A stretch of DNA of 64,000 bases from Flammulina velutipes (Eukaryota > Basidiomycota > Agaricomycetes > Agaricales > Physalacriaceae). Numbering within the stretch: the first letter of the stretch is position 1; each line of letters begins with the position of its first letter. The notes under the pieces were generated by a model that worked only from the letters and a program-made list of their open reading frames with translations, was not told the origin of the DNA and ran no database searches. Of this stretch, positions 1 to 9,805 are shown in pieces. The stretch covers positions 1,550,001 through 1,614,000 of the forward strand of contig CM022376.1 in assembly GCA_011800155.1 (NCBI GenBank). The letters are read 5' to 3'. The translations under genes were made by a program, and so were the position numbers.

Positions 1-851
1 ACACTGGCATTCATAGTGGAAGCTCCACCACCCGGCGCCTTCGGATGCTACCTGGAAACCTCTGGAAGGATTGGTCTGATATGTTATATCATGTTCTTGA
101 CTGTCGAGACTAGTATGTCGGCTCGGTCCGAGCTTGTGGAGTGTACTCATGTTTCCTAGTCATAGTTTTCTTGACGCTATACAAAGCCATTCAAACAGGT
201 AAACGCCTTTCCTGTCCTACGAACAAATGTCCTCTCACATATCATCAGCGATCGAAACGAAAGGCCGCACTACGAAGTTCTTAAGGTCCTTCTATCGTGA
301 CGGTAAGCTAGGTATCCTTGCTCAAGTAAAATTCTGAACATAGCATGTAGGAATCATCTTCTACCTATGCTTGCTTCGTGAGTCGTCCTATCCGAGACAA
401 TGATTCTATGGTTTCTCAATGTCGAGTCAGCCATAACCATTGCAAACGTGGTGCTACTCGTAGCTTCTCCGGTGAGATCTACTACCGCAACGCCTCTTAT
501 GCACTCCTCATACCATCTCTTATAAGCCTGGCTATCTCCTACTCATGGATACGTATATATCAGTCGTTCCAGGTAACAACATGAAACTCACATTAAAATT
601 CTCATAACAGCCCGCTTCGCGTGTTCCACGCCATCCTAAGTTGTCGCCTCTTCCTGCATTGCCGAGCTGTCGCAGAAGGAGACCGGAGAAATAGCTTGAA
701 CGAGATTTCGACGATCGAGTTTGCCTCGTATGTGCCGGGACAAGTGTCCGACAGTAGTGATAAGGATGAGGATGAGGATGATTGTGGGTACACAAGTAGT
801 ACTACCACTTGCTGCGCGCAGGCGCTCGCTCGTAACGTTAGTGATGTTTAG
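1..851 (+). CDS. DUF6533-like fungal multipass membrane protein, 3' part
   Basis: The 5' end lies outside the window. Splicing by eye gives in-frame exons separated by short GT..AG introns. The first runs from base 1 to about 110 and encodes a loop with FGCYLETSG followed by a membrane segment (IGLICYIMFLTVET). The next continues as IIVFLTLYKAIQT, then RSFYRDGIIFYLCLL, then NVVLLVASP and LLLMDTPLRVFHAILSCR. The order of hydrophobic helix, 'FYRDG' and 'PLRVFHAILSCR' is what I know from the large Agaricomycete family of seven-helix-like membrane proteins of unknown function. The tail after residue 'HCR' is hydrophilic and acidic (DSSDKDEDEDD) and probably cytosolic. The stop is TAG at 849-851. 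Function is unknown. The joins near 480-610 are the least certain, and one donor there reads GTATAT. Confidence 0.7.
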
Positions 852-932
852 ATATTAGCTGGGCTAAAATGGATTATGTATTACTCTGTATTTTATATAG
901 GTGGCATCGAAGTACGCCGAGTTATTCTACAA

Positions 933-2591
933 TTACTGCGATGCTGAATAAATAACATCCACACCCATCGCCACAATCGTATCAATATGCTCCTGAGACA
1001 CCTTCCCACAATCCTCGATTTCCAACGTCCTAATCATCATCGGCTTCCCCTCTCTGACCACCGCCCCCGTTCCCCTCAACTTTCTAACCCTCCTATCACT
1101 CTTTGGTGTGCCACTCGCCCCAAGTACAACCCCCTCCCTTCTCACCCTCAAAGCTTTGACGACCTCCCTCCCATCCAAATCCACACACGCCCAAAATGCC
1201 AGATCCTCCAGCCTCAGACACCGTCCCAGCCCCAACGCCACGAAAACCCCATTTGCGCCCGAACACGCGTCCACAGACAGCGACATGAGCACAGGCGTAT
1301 ACCCCAGCATCGCAGGGACGTTCTCCAGCATGAACGCCGTCAAGACAAGGTGCGTCAGGTGCGGCTGGCGTGGGTCCCGGAATATGCTCTCCATCTTGGG
1401 CAGCACTAGAGGCTCGCCCCTGAGGTCGGTACAGGTGAGCTCGAGGGTCTGGAGTACGGGGTAGTCGAATTTCCGGGTGAAGGAGGACATGGTATCGGCA
1501 TTTGAAACTTTGAGGCAGAGAGATGTGAGGGTTTGGAGGGCATTGATGTTCGGATGAGGGGGATTAGTGTTGGAGGACGCGTACATGACTATGGGAGGAG
1601 GTATTTGGACATAGAGGTCTAGCAAGAGGATGGATGGTAAGAGGAGGCGAAAAAGAAGGGCGTGAACCATGTCATCGTTGGGTTCATTCCATCGCAAGGT
1701 AACGAGCTTGGGAAGGATAACAGGCAGCGTGTTTTGAAAGTTGGCGCCGATGGCCACCGGGGTGTTGATGAGAGCAAGAGATGTAAGGTGCGGTGTCCAT
1801 TTGAAAAACGGGATTAGCATGCCCAAGCTCAGTGTAGGCCCAATGGTCGTGTCTCTACTCGGATAGGATAAGGAGAGTGTAGTGAGATTGCCGAACAAAT
1901 AAGGCGACAGGCTGAAGAGCCAAAAGTTGACGAGCTTGAGGGAGACCAGGCGAGGCGTTTTGTCTGGCCGGACATATTCTCGTGAGGGGGCCGAGAGAGG
2001 TATGCGTGGAGGCCGACGTTCAAAGCCCAGCTTGTGCTGTAGAGACAGCTCGCGCATCTCTGGTATCCCACTCGTATTGATCATCCGAGCGAGCGCGCTG
2101 CTGTATTCGGACAGCCGCAGAACAATATCCATCGAACGAATGCGCGCCATGCGTCCGCGCAAAGGTGCCAGGATGTCCGCACCTTGGTCGTCGTAGTATA
2201 CATCGAGCAACGCGCCATTGGTCCGTCGTATCGCAGTCTCCCGCTGGTGCTGGTCCCATTCAGGTAGTAAACGCGTCCATAGCTCGGGCGTCGCCACCGC
2301 CAAGTAGCGCCATTTATGGCAAACACGAGTAAGAATGTATGGGTCGGCGTCAAACTCCATAAAGATGGCAATAAGGAGTTCCGAAGGCAACCAGTTGATT
2401 GGATAGACTGCTGCTGCTGCGTCGATTTTCTCGACCTCGAGCGCCTTTCGTTGTTGAACGATACGTTCTTTCGTAGCTTGAAGCGCGTCGATGTGTGTTT
2501 GCAGGTCGGATTCCTGCGACTGCAGCAGTTGTATTTGCGCTGCTAGAACCGCCTGCTGCGTTCTGACTACAGCGCGAGTGGGCCGCGACAT
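933..2591 (-). CDS. F-box protein with N-terminal coiled coil
   Basis: Single-exon protein of 552 residues. Residues about 8-55 are rich in Q, E, L and K with heptad-like spacing (VLAAQIQLLQSQESDLQTH), so they probably form a coiled coil. Residues about 65-115 carry an F-box-like motif: INWLPSELLIAIFMEFDAD, then LTRVCHKWRYLAVATPELW. The rest has loosely repeated leucine-rich strands (LTSLALINTP, LTSLCLKVSN) and ends in LEIEDCGK...GVDVIYSASQ. This layout is typical of the expanded Agaricomycete F-box family. By family knowledge it would act as the substrate-binding part of an SCF ubiquitin ligase through Skp1; the substrate is unknown. The start at 2591 is the first ATG and gives the complete coiled coil. 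Confidence 0.85.
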   Translation of the reverse strand: MSRPTRAVVRTQQAVLAAQIQLLQSQESDLQTHIDALQATKERIVQQRKALEVEKIDAAAAVYPINWLPSELLIAIFMEFDADPYILTRVCHKWRYLAVATPELWTRLLPEWDQHQRETAIRRTNGALLDVYYDDQGADILAPLRGRMARIRSMDIVLRLSEYSSALARMINTSGIPEMRELSLQHKLGFERRPPRIPLSAPSREYVRPDKTPRLVSLKLVNFWLFSLSPYLFGNLTTLSLSYPSRDTTIGPTLSLGMLIPFFKWTPHLTSLALINTPVAIGANFQNTLPVILPKLVTLRWNEPNDDMVHALLFRLLLPSILLLDLYVQIPPPIVMYASSNTNPPHPNINALQTLTSLCLKVSNADTMSSFTRKFDYPVLQTLELTCTDLRGEPLVLPKMESIFRDPRQPHLTHLVLTAFMLENVPAMLGYTPVLMSLSVDACSGANGVFVALGLGRCLRLEDLAFWACVDLDGREVVKALRVRREGVVLGASGTPKSDRRVRKLRGTGAVVREGKPMMIRTLEIEDCGKVSQEHIDTIVAMGVDVIYSASQ

Positions 2592-3280
2592 GATGGTGGT
2601 ATGAAGACAGATTTTTGTGACGTCACGCGACGAGCAAAATTATGTATACGTCGCGGCGCTAATACATGGAGCTTGAAGCTTGGGAGATCATCTCCGTAAG
2701 TCTGAGGATAATAGTGTCCATGAAATCAAGAAACCTCCGCGTCTGACATCCCCTTCCCCATTCACAACTCCATCATGTGCTACAGCAGAAGAGCAATTCT
2801 CCCAGCGTGAACTGTCTTGCTCCCAGCTATACCCCGACCGTCTCATCGTAAACCTCCCATACCAATATCCGCCAGATATATCCACTCGTTCGGAAGGTTC
2901 AACAGGCCTCTTGTTCAGGCCTAGGAATGGTGAGACCCATTAAAGGGTGGTCATCGAGTGATTTCATGAGCTCGAGATACTTTCAACGCTAGAACGCATC
3001 GGGAGGATAGAACGGACAGTAGGTGTAGCAATATTGGTTTTTGTTGAGGATGGGAATCGGATACAGTATTCAAGGTTGATGTCATCTGAGCGACGCGGCG
3101 ACACTAAACAGGTGGGCGTCGAATAAAAAGGTTTGGGAATTACCGGTAGCCTGAAGATGACCGTGTGGTGAAGGATTGTCGCGGCTCAGGGAGTGGATGT
3201 CGACGAATCGGCGGAGAAGATCGAGGAAGATCAAAGAGAAGGAATTGTGCGAATGGGAAACGAGCTTCGTTCGCGGACAT
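2592..3280. other. Intergenic stretch, no supported gene
   Basis: It lies between the F-box start and the next minus-strand coding signals. Short open frames occur on both strands (for example 2680-2943 plus), but none has a recognisable domain or convincing splice context. The first about 100 bases above 2591 probably hold the F-box promoter. Confidence 0.4.
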
Positions 3281-3286
3281 CGATAG

Positions 3287-3905
3287 TTAAAAGGACTGAG
3301 GATGGAGGCCTTGTTCGCTAAACGGACAGATGTCGGAGGAGCGGTGACGGATTGTGAGGTGAAACAGCTGATCGGTCGTCCGCTCCGAGAGCCCCAATAT
3401 CAACCAATAAACCAAGCGTCCGGAAGGGTGAGGTAAATGCGTGAAGCAGTATTCGACGCCAATGTCCAAATGAGCCTGGCGAAGGTCCGCGCCCTAGGAT
3501 AACCAACAGGCAAGTCTTCTGGGAACGTGGTATGTACATGCTTCGCGAAGGGATGGGTTGTGTAGGTTGTTTCCGCGTCGATGGGAGATAAAATCCTTTG
3601 TGAGTAGCTTTCGACGAACTACGAGGCTGAAAAGGCAGGATGAAAGATGGCACGGCTTCTTCAGGGCCACTTGAGGTGAGGGTATCCGAATAGTCTTGAA
3701 AACGAGATTTTGCAGGCTGAAAAGACGAAGAGGAACATTGTCGATCGAGAAAAGGGAGGCGGCAGTACGTTGTTGTTCTGTCCGCGCTCGGCACATGTAC
3801 GATAGCGAGAGGATGAAGGCCGCATTTGCGTTTGACGATGGTTTTGTCTGCATTCGAAGGCCTAGATAAGAAGAGGGTATCGTCCAGTGGACAGAGAGTC
3901 AACAC
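3287..3905 (-). other. Open minus-strand region below the small spliced gene
   Basis: Long minus-strand open frames overlap here (3318-3905, 3494-3853 and 3287-3469) in different frames, with serine/proline-rich translations and no recognisable domain. A TATCTAG acceptor-like site at about 3859 would join the upstream small gene into this region. It may be a 3' coding extension or a 3' untranslated region; I cannot decide. Confidence 0.2.
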
Positions 3906-4132
3906 GTTCTGCTAACGAATGGCTCCCAACGATACATTTGGCGAGCCATGGATGTCTAAGGAATACTATTGAGTTAGTCGTCAATGGCATAGAGACAGGT
4001 GAGTACTCACCGAGCGAGTTTGGCTTGTCTTCGTAGGTCGGTTTTACTGTACGGAAGATGATTTCCGCGGGATCTTTGGCTGGCTTCCATTAGCGGGTAG
4101 ATAACCAGCAAGAGATGCAAATACTCACCCAG

Positions 4133-4553
4133 CTATAAGTGAGGGTATCCTCTAACGAATCCAGGTCCTATCGAGAAGTCCAAGTTCAAGTCCGACGTTT
4201 GCTGTGTGGTCTGGATCGACGGCGGAGAGAAGTGCAATAGAGTAGGCGAAATGCGTTTCATGGAAGGTTTGAATGTGCGTCGTTCGTTTGAAGTTATTGA
4301 ATTGTTGTCGTGGTGGTGCAAAGCAAGGTCAATAACTTTCCCACGCCAAGTCGTGGCGACAAGGGAAGAGAAGTCAGAGAGAAGAATGGTAATCGGGGTT
4401 ATAGACATACCATGTAATGATATGGGAACAGTAAAGACAGGCGAGTGCGAAACATGGTCACTCGAAGGATATTCCCAGGAAATAATATCGCTTTGGCCTT
4501 CAGAACTTGTGGGTTAGCACGCATGCCAAAACGATATGAATGGAAGTGCTCAT
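4133..4553 (-). CDS. Small spliced protein, unknown, partner of the gene at 4.8 kb
   Basis: Unrecognised. On the minus strand an exon at about 4505-4411 (SEGQSDIISWEYPSSDH) ends in a good GTATGT donor. It joins in frame to an exon at 4336-4133 after an AAAG acceptor, giving IDLALHHHDNNSITSNERR ... FSIGPGFVRGYPHL and a TAG stop. The ATG at 4551-4553 (MSTSI) is the likely start, but the first splice junction could not be closed in frame. Further minus-strand pieces bounded by GTGAGT donors near 4127 and 4012 (PAKDPAEIIFRTVKPTYEDK) suggest an alternative, longer transcript that skips the TAG. The same arrangement recurs in degraded form at 54.1-54.35 kb. No domain is recognised. Confidence 0.35.
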
Positions 4554-4760
4554 CTTAATCTCGAGAAGTTCTGATGAAGTCATATGGAGTATGGGGGGGA
4601 ACGAGTAGTCACTGACCAAACACAGGAATTGTTGATTGTTGGATTTCGGGAATTGGGTATAGCACAGCAGCAACGAATGGAAGAACCGAAGATAGGGAGC
4701 GAGCACATAGACAACCGAGCAAAAGATGATCAGAATTCAAGTCGCGCCAGCCAGAAAGAA

Positions 4761-5381
4761 TCAAGCCCAGAATAGGTCGTCGAGAAGGTCGTCCTCAGCC
4801 TGAGCCCTAGCCCAGTCAGCTTCAGCTTTAGCAATGCGAGCATCGTGTCTTTCCCTGAACGACCAATGAGTTCGAAAGCGAAAGGGAGGAATACGAGAAA
4901 CTTACTGTGCACGCTCGCGGAACTGGAAGGGCTTGATGACATTGCTCACAATTCCCTTCACCGATGGCAGTTTCTTCGAAACCTTTAGGGGCTTGACCTC
5001 CGAAACGTACTCACTGATGGTTATTGGAGGAGAAGGAGCAGAACGGGGGATGGAAGAGAAAGAAGGGAGGGAGGTAAGCGGTGAAGCAACGGGTATAGTA
5101 GGAAGAGGGGTAAGGAGGATGCGGGGGCGCTGAGAAGTTTTAGTGCTGCGGGCCCTCTGCATGGCTGGGGAACGTCGACGAGCGTCCTCGTCGATGCACC
5201 CGAGCCACGAGAGAGTATCCATGGTTTCTGGGAAATCATCAGCTTTTCGGATTTCGAAAGAAATCTTTTGGGGCTTGCTCAACGTCGACGACGAGACGAC
5301 ATTCTTGATGCCAGAATGCTGTTTCGCAGGAACGTCGACGAGAGTAGAGGAGACGGTGTTGGTGTTAACGCTGAAAGCCAT
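4761..5381 (-). CDS. Uncharacterised disordered protein with acidic C-terminal tail, copy A
   Basis: Two exons. Exon 1 runs from ATG 5381 to about 4905 and ends in FRERA with a GTAAGT donor. Exon 2 begins after a TTCAG acceptor and encodes ERHDARIAKAEADWARAQ followed by EDDLLDDLFWA and a TGA at 4761-4763. The total is about 190 residues. The middle is rich in serine and proline (RILLTPLPTIPVASPLTSL, RSAPSPPITI) and looks disordered. The last about 20 residues mix acidic and bulky hydrophobic residues, which resembles an acidic activation or short docking motif; that is inference only. No known domain. A nearly identical protein is encoded at 54,501-55,123, with about 18 differences over the first 160 residues by eye. 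The start is fixed by the conserved MAF(S/T)VNTNT in both copies. Confidence 0.75.
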
Positions 5382-5457
5382 TGTGAAAGGGTTATGAAAA
5401 ATGCAGATGGTAGTTCGGGGGAGAACTGGGAAAGGAGCTATATGGCAACCGTCACAG

Positions 5458-5465
5458 CTTATATA
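5458..5465 (-). promoter_or_regulatory. TATA box of copy A gene
   Basis: The minus strand reads TATATAAG 77 bases upstream of ATG 5381, a suitable place for a TATA box. The paralogous promoter at 55.2 kb lacks it because the surrounding bases are deleted or replaced. Confidence 0.55.
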
Positions 5466-5555
5466 GGACGGCAAAATAGATGCCGCCACAAATGTCAGAA
5501 ACATGTGATTAAGTAATAGCACGCCATTGCTCAGGCTGGTGCCGAGGCTGCTACT

Positions 5556-5573
5556 CATCATCATCATCATCAA
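5556..5573. repeat. (CAT)n microsatellite
   Basis: About six ATC/CAT trinucleotides in a row, about 190 bases beyond the retrotransposon ORF2 stop on its 3' side. Non-LTR elements often end in short simple repeats, so this might mark the 3' tail of the element. Confidence 0.5.
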
Positions 5574-5765
5574 TTACGCGGCACGGACCTATACAGATCG
5601 CCGGACGCTAGAGTACGAGACGACACAAATGTATCGTACTTGCTAACTACCCCCAATACCTTCCCAAGTCGAGCTCGCAGGTCGAGCATAAGCTCACCAT
5701 CGCGGTAGATCTTGCGGTCAATACAGGTGGAAAGCCCAGGTTAGCCTCTTTCATCATTCAACGCG

Positions 5766-8700
5766 TCAACCAACCATGTCAACTCCCGGTGAGTACATTT
5801 GCGTAGCGTAAAAAACCTTCAGTACCTTGGCGAAATACATTGCTACCATGTTGATCGTAGATCGTTGATATATCATCCTCTTCAAGAAGTCAACATCACT
5901 GATCCCGGAAGTGTAAAGAGTACGGAGCTCTGGCGACGTGTTCAATATCTCACTGAGACTTGAGGTACGGAGCGCCACAATATCCGGATCGGCAACGCAT
6001 CGTAGAAATGCATGTTCCGGGGTTTCAATATCAACTTCGCAGAATCGGCATAGACGATCTTCTCTCGGTGGCCGTGGTATGCCATGCCGTGTTCTTCTCA
6101 TCTCTTCTATGGCAAGATGATGGTGTGACAGAAGAACATCAGTAATGGCACGGCGGTGCTCCAAAATAGGAACCGAGAGATAGTGGCGTGTGCACAATGC
6201 GTTCGGAATTGGAGGTTTCTTATGTCTAGGCTCAACTCTCCCTTGGAGTAAGTACAGTTTGACTGAACCGTCATTCGTCTCTTTCAATAACCAATCATTT
6301 AGGCCCGCATTAACTCGGACGATGTAGTCCTCGACATAGGCCGGAGTAAGAACATCAAGATCGAGACAATGTGGGAGTTCGAAAGGCAAGTGCTTAGTAG
6401 CTATAAGAACATCCCCCCACCACCCCTTTTTTCCATTGCGCGCCAGGTCGAGACTGCTCTCGAGTGCCACCCGCGCAAGATGTTGGGGAGGTAAGGCCAA
6501 ATAATAGACTAAATTTGAAAGGAGATGAAGGTAGCGCCGGACTTCGATAGGTGCTATTCCTGTCTCGGTGTAGAGTGGTATGATAGCTGAATGACCATGT
6601 AGACAAAGTATCCGTCTCAAGAACGCTAGCTGTACAGCGCGAAGTTCATTGATTGATTTTCTCTTAATGTCCGGCATGACCTCACATCCGTGGATGAGGT
6701 GGCAGTCGACGCGTGCCATGTAGAGTTGAACGGCATGCTTTGGTGGCAAGCATCCCACTCTATCCTCAACTCCCCAGATGCTGTGTCCAGCGTATCGAGC
6801 AGTGCTTGCTTTCTGTGTATAGTGATGCTGAAAGACATCATTGAAGGTTTCCCCGTCGAAGGTGATTCCAACATATTTTTCTTTGACCGAGTATTCAAGT
6901 ACACGGTCAGCAAGGGAAAACATCGGAGCGGGGCCAGCTAGCATAGCCGCAGTACCAAAGCGCATAATGACCGTCTTGACCTCATTGATCAGGATAAAAT
7001 TCCGGGAGGCCCAGCCTGTCAGAGCATTTAGTTTTTGCTGCAGGCCTTCGGGTGAATGAGATATTAGGAGCATGTCATCCGCATGAGCAAGAATGCTAAT
7101 GATTGTCCCAGCCAGCCGAACATCGTCTTTATGATACGGCATAGCTAAATCCGAGAGGAAAAGGTTCCACAAGATTGGAGATGATGTGTCTCCAGTTAGG
7201 AGACCTATACAAGCGCTGAATAAATCACTTGCAATCCCAGCATGTTTGACGTAGTATTCACACTTCTCGTAGATCATCCGAAGCCAATCAAAAATCGGAC
7301 CACGGAGTCCCATCCTGTTTAGCTTTACCCACAGTGTTGCACGGTCTGTAGATGGAAAAGCATTCGTCGCATCCACAACCGCCACATACAGTGGGCGCCC
7401 AATAGCACGAGCCTTATCAATACAACAGCGAAGTATGAAGGGGTTGTTGTTTGTTCGATATCCTGCCCGAAAGCCATTTTGATAGTCCGGGATGATGGAA
7501 AGCGACTCAGACCATATCGTCAATCGTTTGTGAATAATAAGAGAGAGTGCACGGAACCAGCAGCTTTCAACCCCAATGAGTCTATAGCTGTCTGGGACGT
7601 CACTAGCTTTGCCTTTTTTCAAGACTCCAATCACAAAGATGAGTAGCCATTCCGAAGGACAGTCTAATTCTGTTAGACAGCGGTTAAAGAGCGCCGCCAT
7701 CTCATCGTTATCCACGTCCACAATCTCAGCATGCGTCACTTTGTCTGTTCCTGCCGCGCTGTCCATATTTCCATTGAGTAAGCTTTCCTTCATCTCCGCG
7801 ACATCATCAGACGTTATTGGAGATAGAAGGACGGGTGATGTATGTTCATCACCTGTACGCGTAGGAATATAGGACGCAAGCATTGACTTAATGTCATGTT
7901 CGATTGCATCAAACTGTGACGGTAGGATGGGTGGAGGATTGAGACGAGCTTCAAACGTGATTTTCAGCTCAGCCGCCGACACTGGGGTATCTACATGGGT
8001 AGGATCACCCAGACGTCGTATCTCTTTCCAGAATTTAGCTGGTGAATCTGCGTCCAGGACGCGTTGGAGGTTAGCCTGCTTTAGATGAGCCAGTTTTGTG
8101 CGCCCTCTGTGGTTTTCCGGGAATGGTTTTCGTACTGGCGCTTCCTCAACTGGCATGTCTTTGGGATTTGCCAGTGTCGTTGACACCTTCGGCAAATCAA
8201 TAGGCTCGAGATCGACACCATCCGGGGGAACAATAATTGGTGGCATCGTGCAGGTCCAAATGGGGGGTTGCGCGGGAATTACATCATTGCAGGCATCGCG
8301 CGCTGCTGCCAATGCCATTCGGAGATGTCCATTTTTTTGTAGTGCAATTTTATCAAGATGAATGAAATGTACCGCTGCTGGACGCCGTTTTATGAACATA
8401 TTCACACGCTCCAGAAGATCACCATTCCTGGTTCTCCACCCGCACATCATATGTCTCTTACTTTGAAAGCAGATAGAATTGATGACTCGGGTAGATCTCG
8501 TTGAGATATGCAGAGTCCGATACGGCGAAACACGATGCAAGGCCAAAAGAACGGAGACAATCTCAGCTCTCTCAATATCCTGTTCTCCGTGTAGACGTGC
8601 TCCAAGGTTAATGCCCGCGCTAGGTCCTGCATACAAGGATATGCCAGCTGCAAGACCTAGTCGGTCACTGTCCCGGAGAGTGGCATGAACAGTTACACGA

Positions 8701-9782
8701 AGTGGTTCATTGACTTCATAGAGTTTTCCATATAGCCGATCTAAGGATAGATCGGGATCTTTAGCGTGTAGCAAAATCGTGTTGGCGATGTTGTCAAGGT
8801 CGTTCCTCGGGTGTGTAGAAGAAAGAACAATGTTCTCCCGCTTTCTCTTCAGAGCAAGACGACGACGCTTAGACACCGAGCCTCCGGGATTAATCTGGCA
8901 TTTGACTGTGATCTCAATAGCGGCGTGGTCAGACCAGTCATCCGAGTCAAGAATAGCCATATGTGACACACGACCAACTTCCATGAGAGTTGTAGAAGCA
9001 ACAGCGTAGTCAATGACTGTCCGTATGGTTGCGCCACGGAAGAAAGTCGGTTTTCTTGCAGATGGGCCAAACTCTGCTGTTCCGTTAAGGATCTGCATTC
9101 CGCAATCACCCCAGAGTGACGTCAAGACCCGACCACGTCTAGTGACTAGCATATCAGGAGAGACACGAGCTGGGTGAGATGAGAGGGCCACCAAGTCGGC
9201 CATGTGTGCGTTAGGGTCCCCAACAAACACAACTTTCAACCCCGACTCTACGGCCATGACCAGAGATGACGCGAGAGCTTGTTCCGGGTCTGAATTCATG
9301 TAGAGAAACCAAGAGCTTGTTTCTGGCAAGATATAGACATTGTAAAGCGCAACATCACCAATCTGCAGAACCATGAAATCGACCCCAGATAGATCCATAC
9401 GCAGCTTAGCCCGTAGATGACTTGCTACAATTGCAGCCACCCCGCCCCAAACCTTATCAAATGATTGATTCGGAGGACGAGGTTGAGAGACTATTGTGTA
9501 TCCATCAGGGATTCGGGCCATAGTATGTTGTTCCGGTCTGAGATGTGTTTCTTGAAAGAAAGAGATATCATATTGTTGTACAAGGGCAGAGAATTCCGGG
9601 CAGTCCAGCTTCAGAATGAGGTCTCCATTAATATTCTGACTTCTAACCTTGACGTCACCCAAAGGCAAACCAGCAAGAGAAGTTATTGCAGAAAGCGGAG
9701 ATTTAGATTTAATTAAAGGTGGCGACAAAGGTACATCTAGCGGACTAGGTATACAATGTAGCGACACGATCGTATTAAACAT
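5766..9782 (-). CDS. LINE ORF2: endonuclease / RNase H-like / reverse transcriptase
   Basis: Protein of 1338 residues. The endonuclease (exo-endo-phosphatase fold) spans about 45-295 with its key residues present: N50 in SQNING, E78 in FFQETH, GDPNAH at 188-193, IDY at 257-259 and SDH at 284-286. Residues about 365-500 resemble RNase H: a strand-rich GISLYAG region, then ERAEIVSVLLAL (E407), then LHISTRS and LAAARDACNDV. The expected catalytic aspartates at the first strand and in the TDS motif are replaced. The reverse transcriptase spans about 650-930 with VVDATNAF (D804), LLTGDTSSPILWNLF and HADDM (901-903). A Cys/His knuckle CRFCEVDIETPEHAFLRC lies at 1245-1262. It nicks DNA and copies its own RNA by target-primed reverse transcription. 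All endonuclease and RT key residues look intact, so it may be active. Confidence 0.92.
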   Translation of the reverse strand: MFNTIVSLHCIPSPLDVPLSPPLIKSKSPLSAITSLAGLPLGDVKVRSQNINGDLILKLDCPEFSALVQQYDISFFQETHLRPEQHTMARIPDGYTIVSQPRPPNQSFDKVWGGVAAIVASHLRAKLRMDLSGVDFMVLQIGDVALYNVYILPETSSWFLYMNSDPEQALASSLVMAVESGLKVVFVGDPNAHMADLVALSSHPARVSPDMLVTRRGRVLTSLWGDCGMQILNGTAEFGPSARKPTFFRGATIRTVIDYAVASTTLMEVGRVSHMAILDSDDWSDHAAIEITVKCQINPGGSVSKRRRLALKRKRENIVLSSTHPRNDLDNIANTILLHAKDPDLSLDRLYGKLYEVNEPLRVTVHATLRDSDRLGLAAGISLYAGPSAGINLGARLHGEQDIERAEIVSVLLALHRVSPYRTLHISTRSTRVINSICFQSKRHMMCGWRTRNGDLLERVNMFIKRRPAAVHFIHLDKIALQKNGHLRMALAAARDACNDVIPAQPPIWTCTMPPIIVPPDGVDLEPIDLPKVSTTLANPKDMPVEEAPVRKPFPENHRGRTKLAHLKQANLQRVLDADSPAKFWKEIRRLGDPTHVDTPVSAAELKITFEARLNPPPILPSQFDAIEHDIKSMLASYIPTRTGDEHTSPVLLSPITSDDVAEMKESLLNGNMDSAAGTDKVTHAEIVDVDNDEMAALFNRCLTELDCPSEWLLIFVIGVLKKGKASDVPDSYRLIGVESCWFRALSLIIHKRLTIWSESLSIIPDYQNGFRAGYRTNNNPFILRCCIDKARAIGRPLYVAVVDATNAFPSTDRATLWVKLNRMGLRGPIFDWLRMIYEKCEYYVKHAGIASDLFSACIGLLTGDTSSPILWNLFLSDLAMPYHKDDVRLAGTIISILAHADDMLLISHSPEGLQQKLNALTGWASRNFILINEVKTVIMRFGTAAMLAGPAPMFSLADRVLEYSVKEKYVGITFDGETFNDVFQHHYTQKASTARYAGHSIWGVEDRVGCLPPKHAVQLYMARVDCHLIHGCEVMPDIKRKSINELRAVQLAFLRRILCLHGHSAIIPLYTETGIAPIEVRRYLHLLSNLVYYLALPPQHLARVALESSLDLARNGKKGWWGDVLIATKHLPFELPHCLDLDVLTPAYVEDYIVRVNAGLNDWLLKETNDGSVKLYLLQGRVEPRHKKPPIPNALCTRHYLSVPILEHRRAITDVLLSHHHLAIEEMRRTRHGIPRPPREDRLCRFCEVDIETPEHAFLRCVADPDIVALRTSSLSEILNTSPELRTLYTSGISDVDFLKRMIYQRSTINMVAMYFAKVLKVFYATQMYSPGVDMVG

Positions 9783-9805
9783 TCCGAAGGAGGGGACTGC
9801 CCCTC

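Larger units (their letters stand above)
4340..5515 (-). repeat. Direct segmental duplication, copy A
   Basis: This segment is homologous and in the same orientation to about 54,140-55,233. The match covers the promoter, the complete two-exon gene, its 3' flank (the run GTCGCGCCAGCCAGAAAGAA is identical in both) and part of the next small gene. Homology stops just beyond an identical ACATGTG-like stretch at about 5,505, before the retrotransposon. Confidence 0.85.

Noticed and set aside
4761..5381. Mating pheromone precursor, because of a small duplicated gene in a basidiomycete
   Set aside because: The C-terminus is FWA with no CaaX box, and the protein is about 190 residues.
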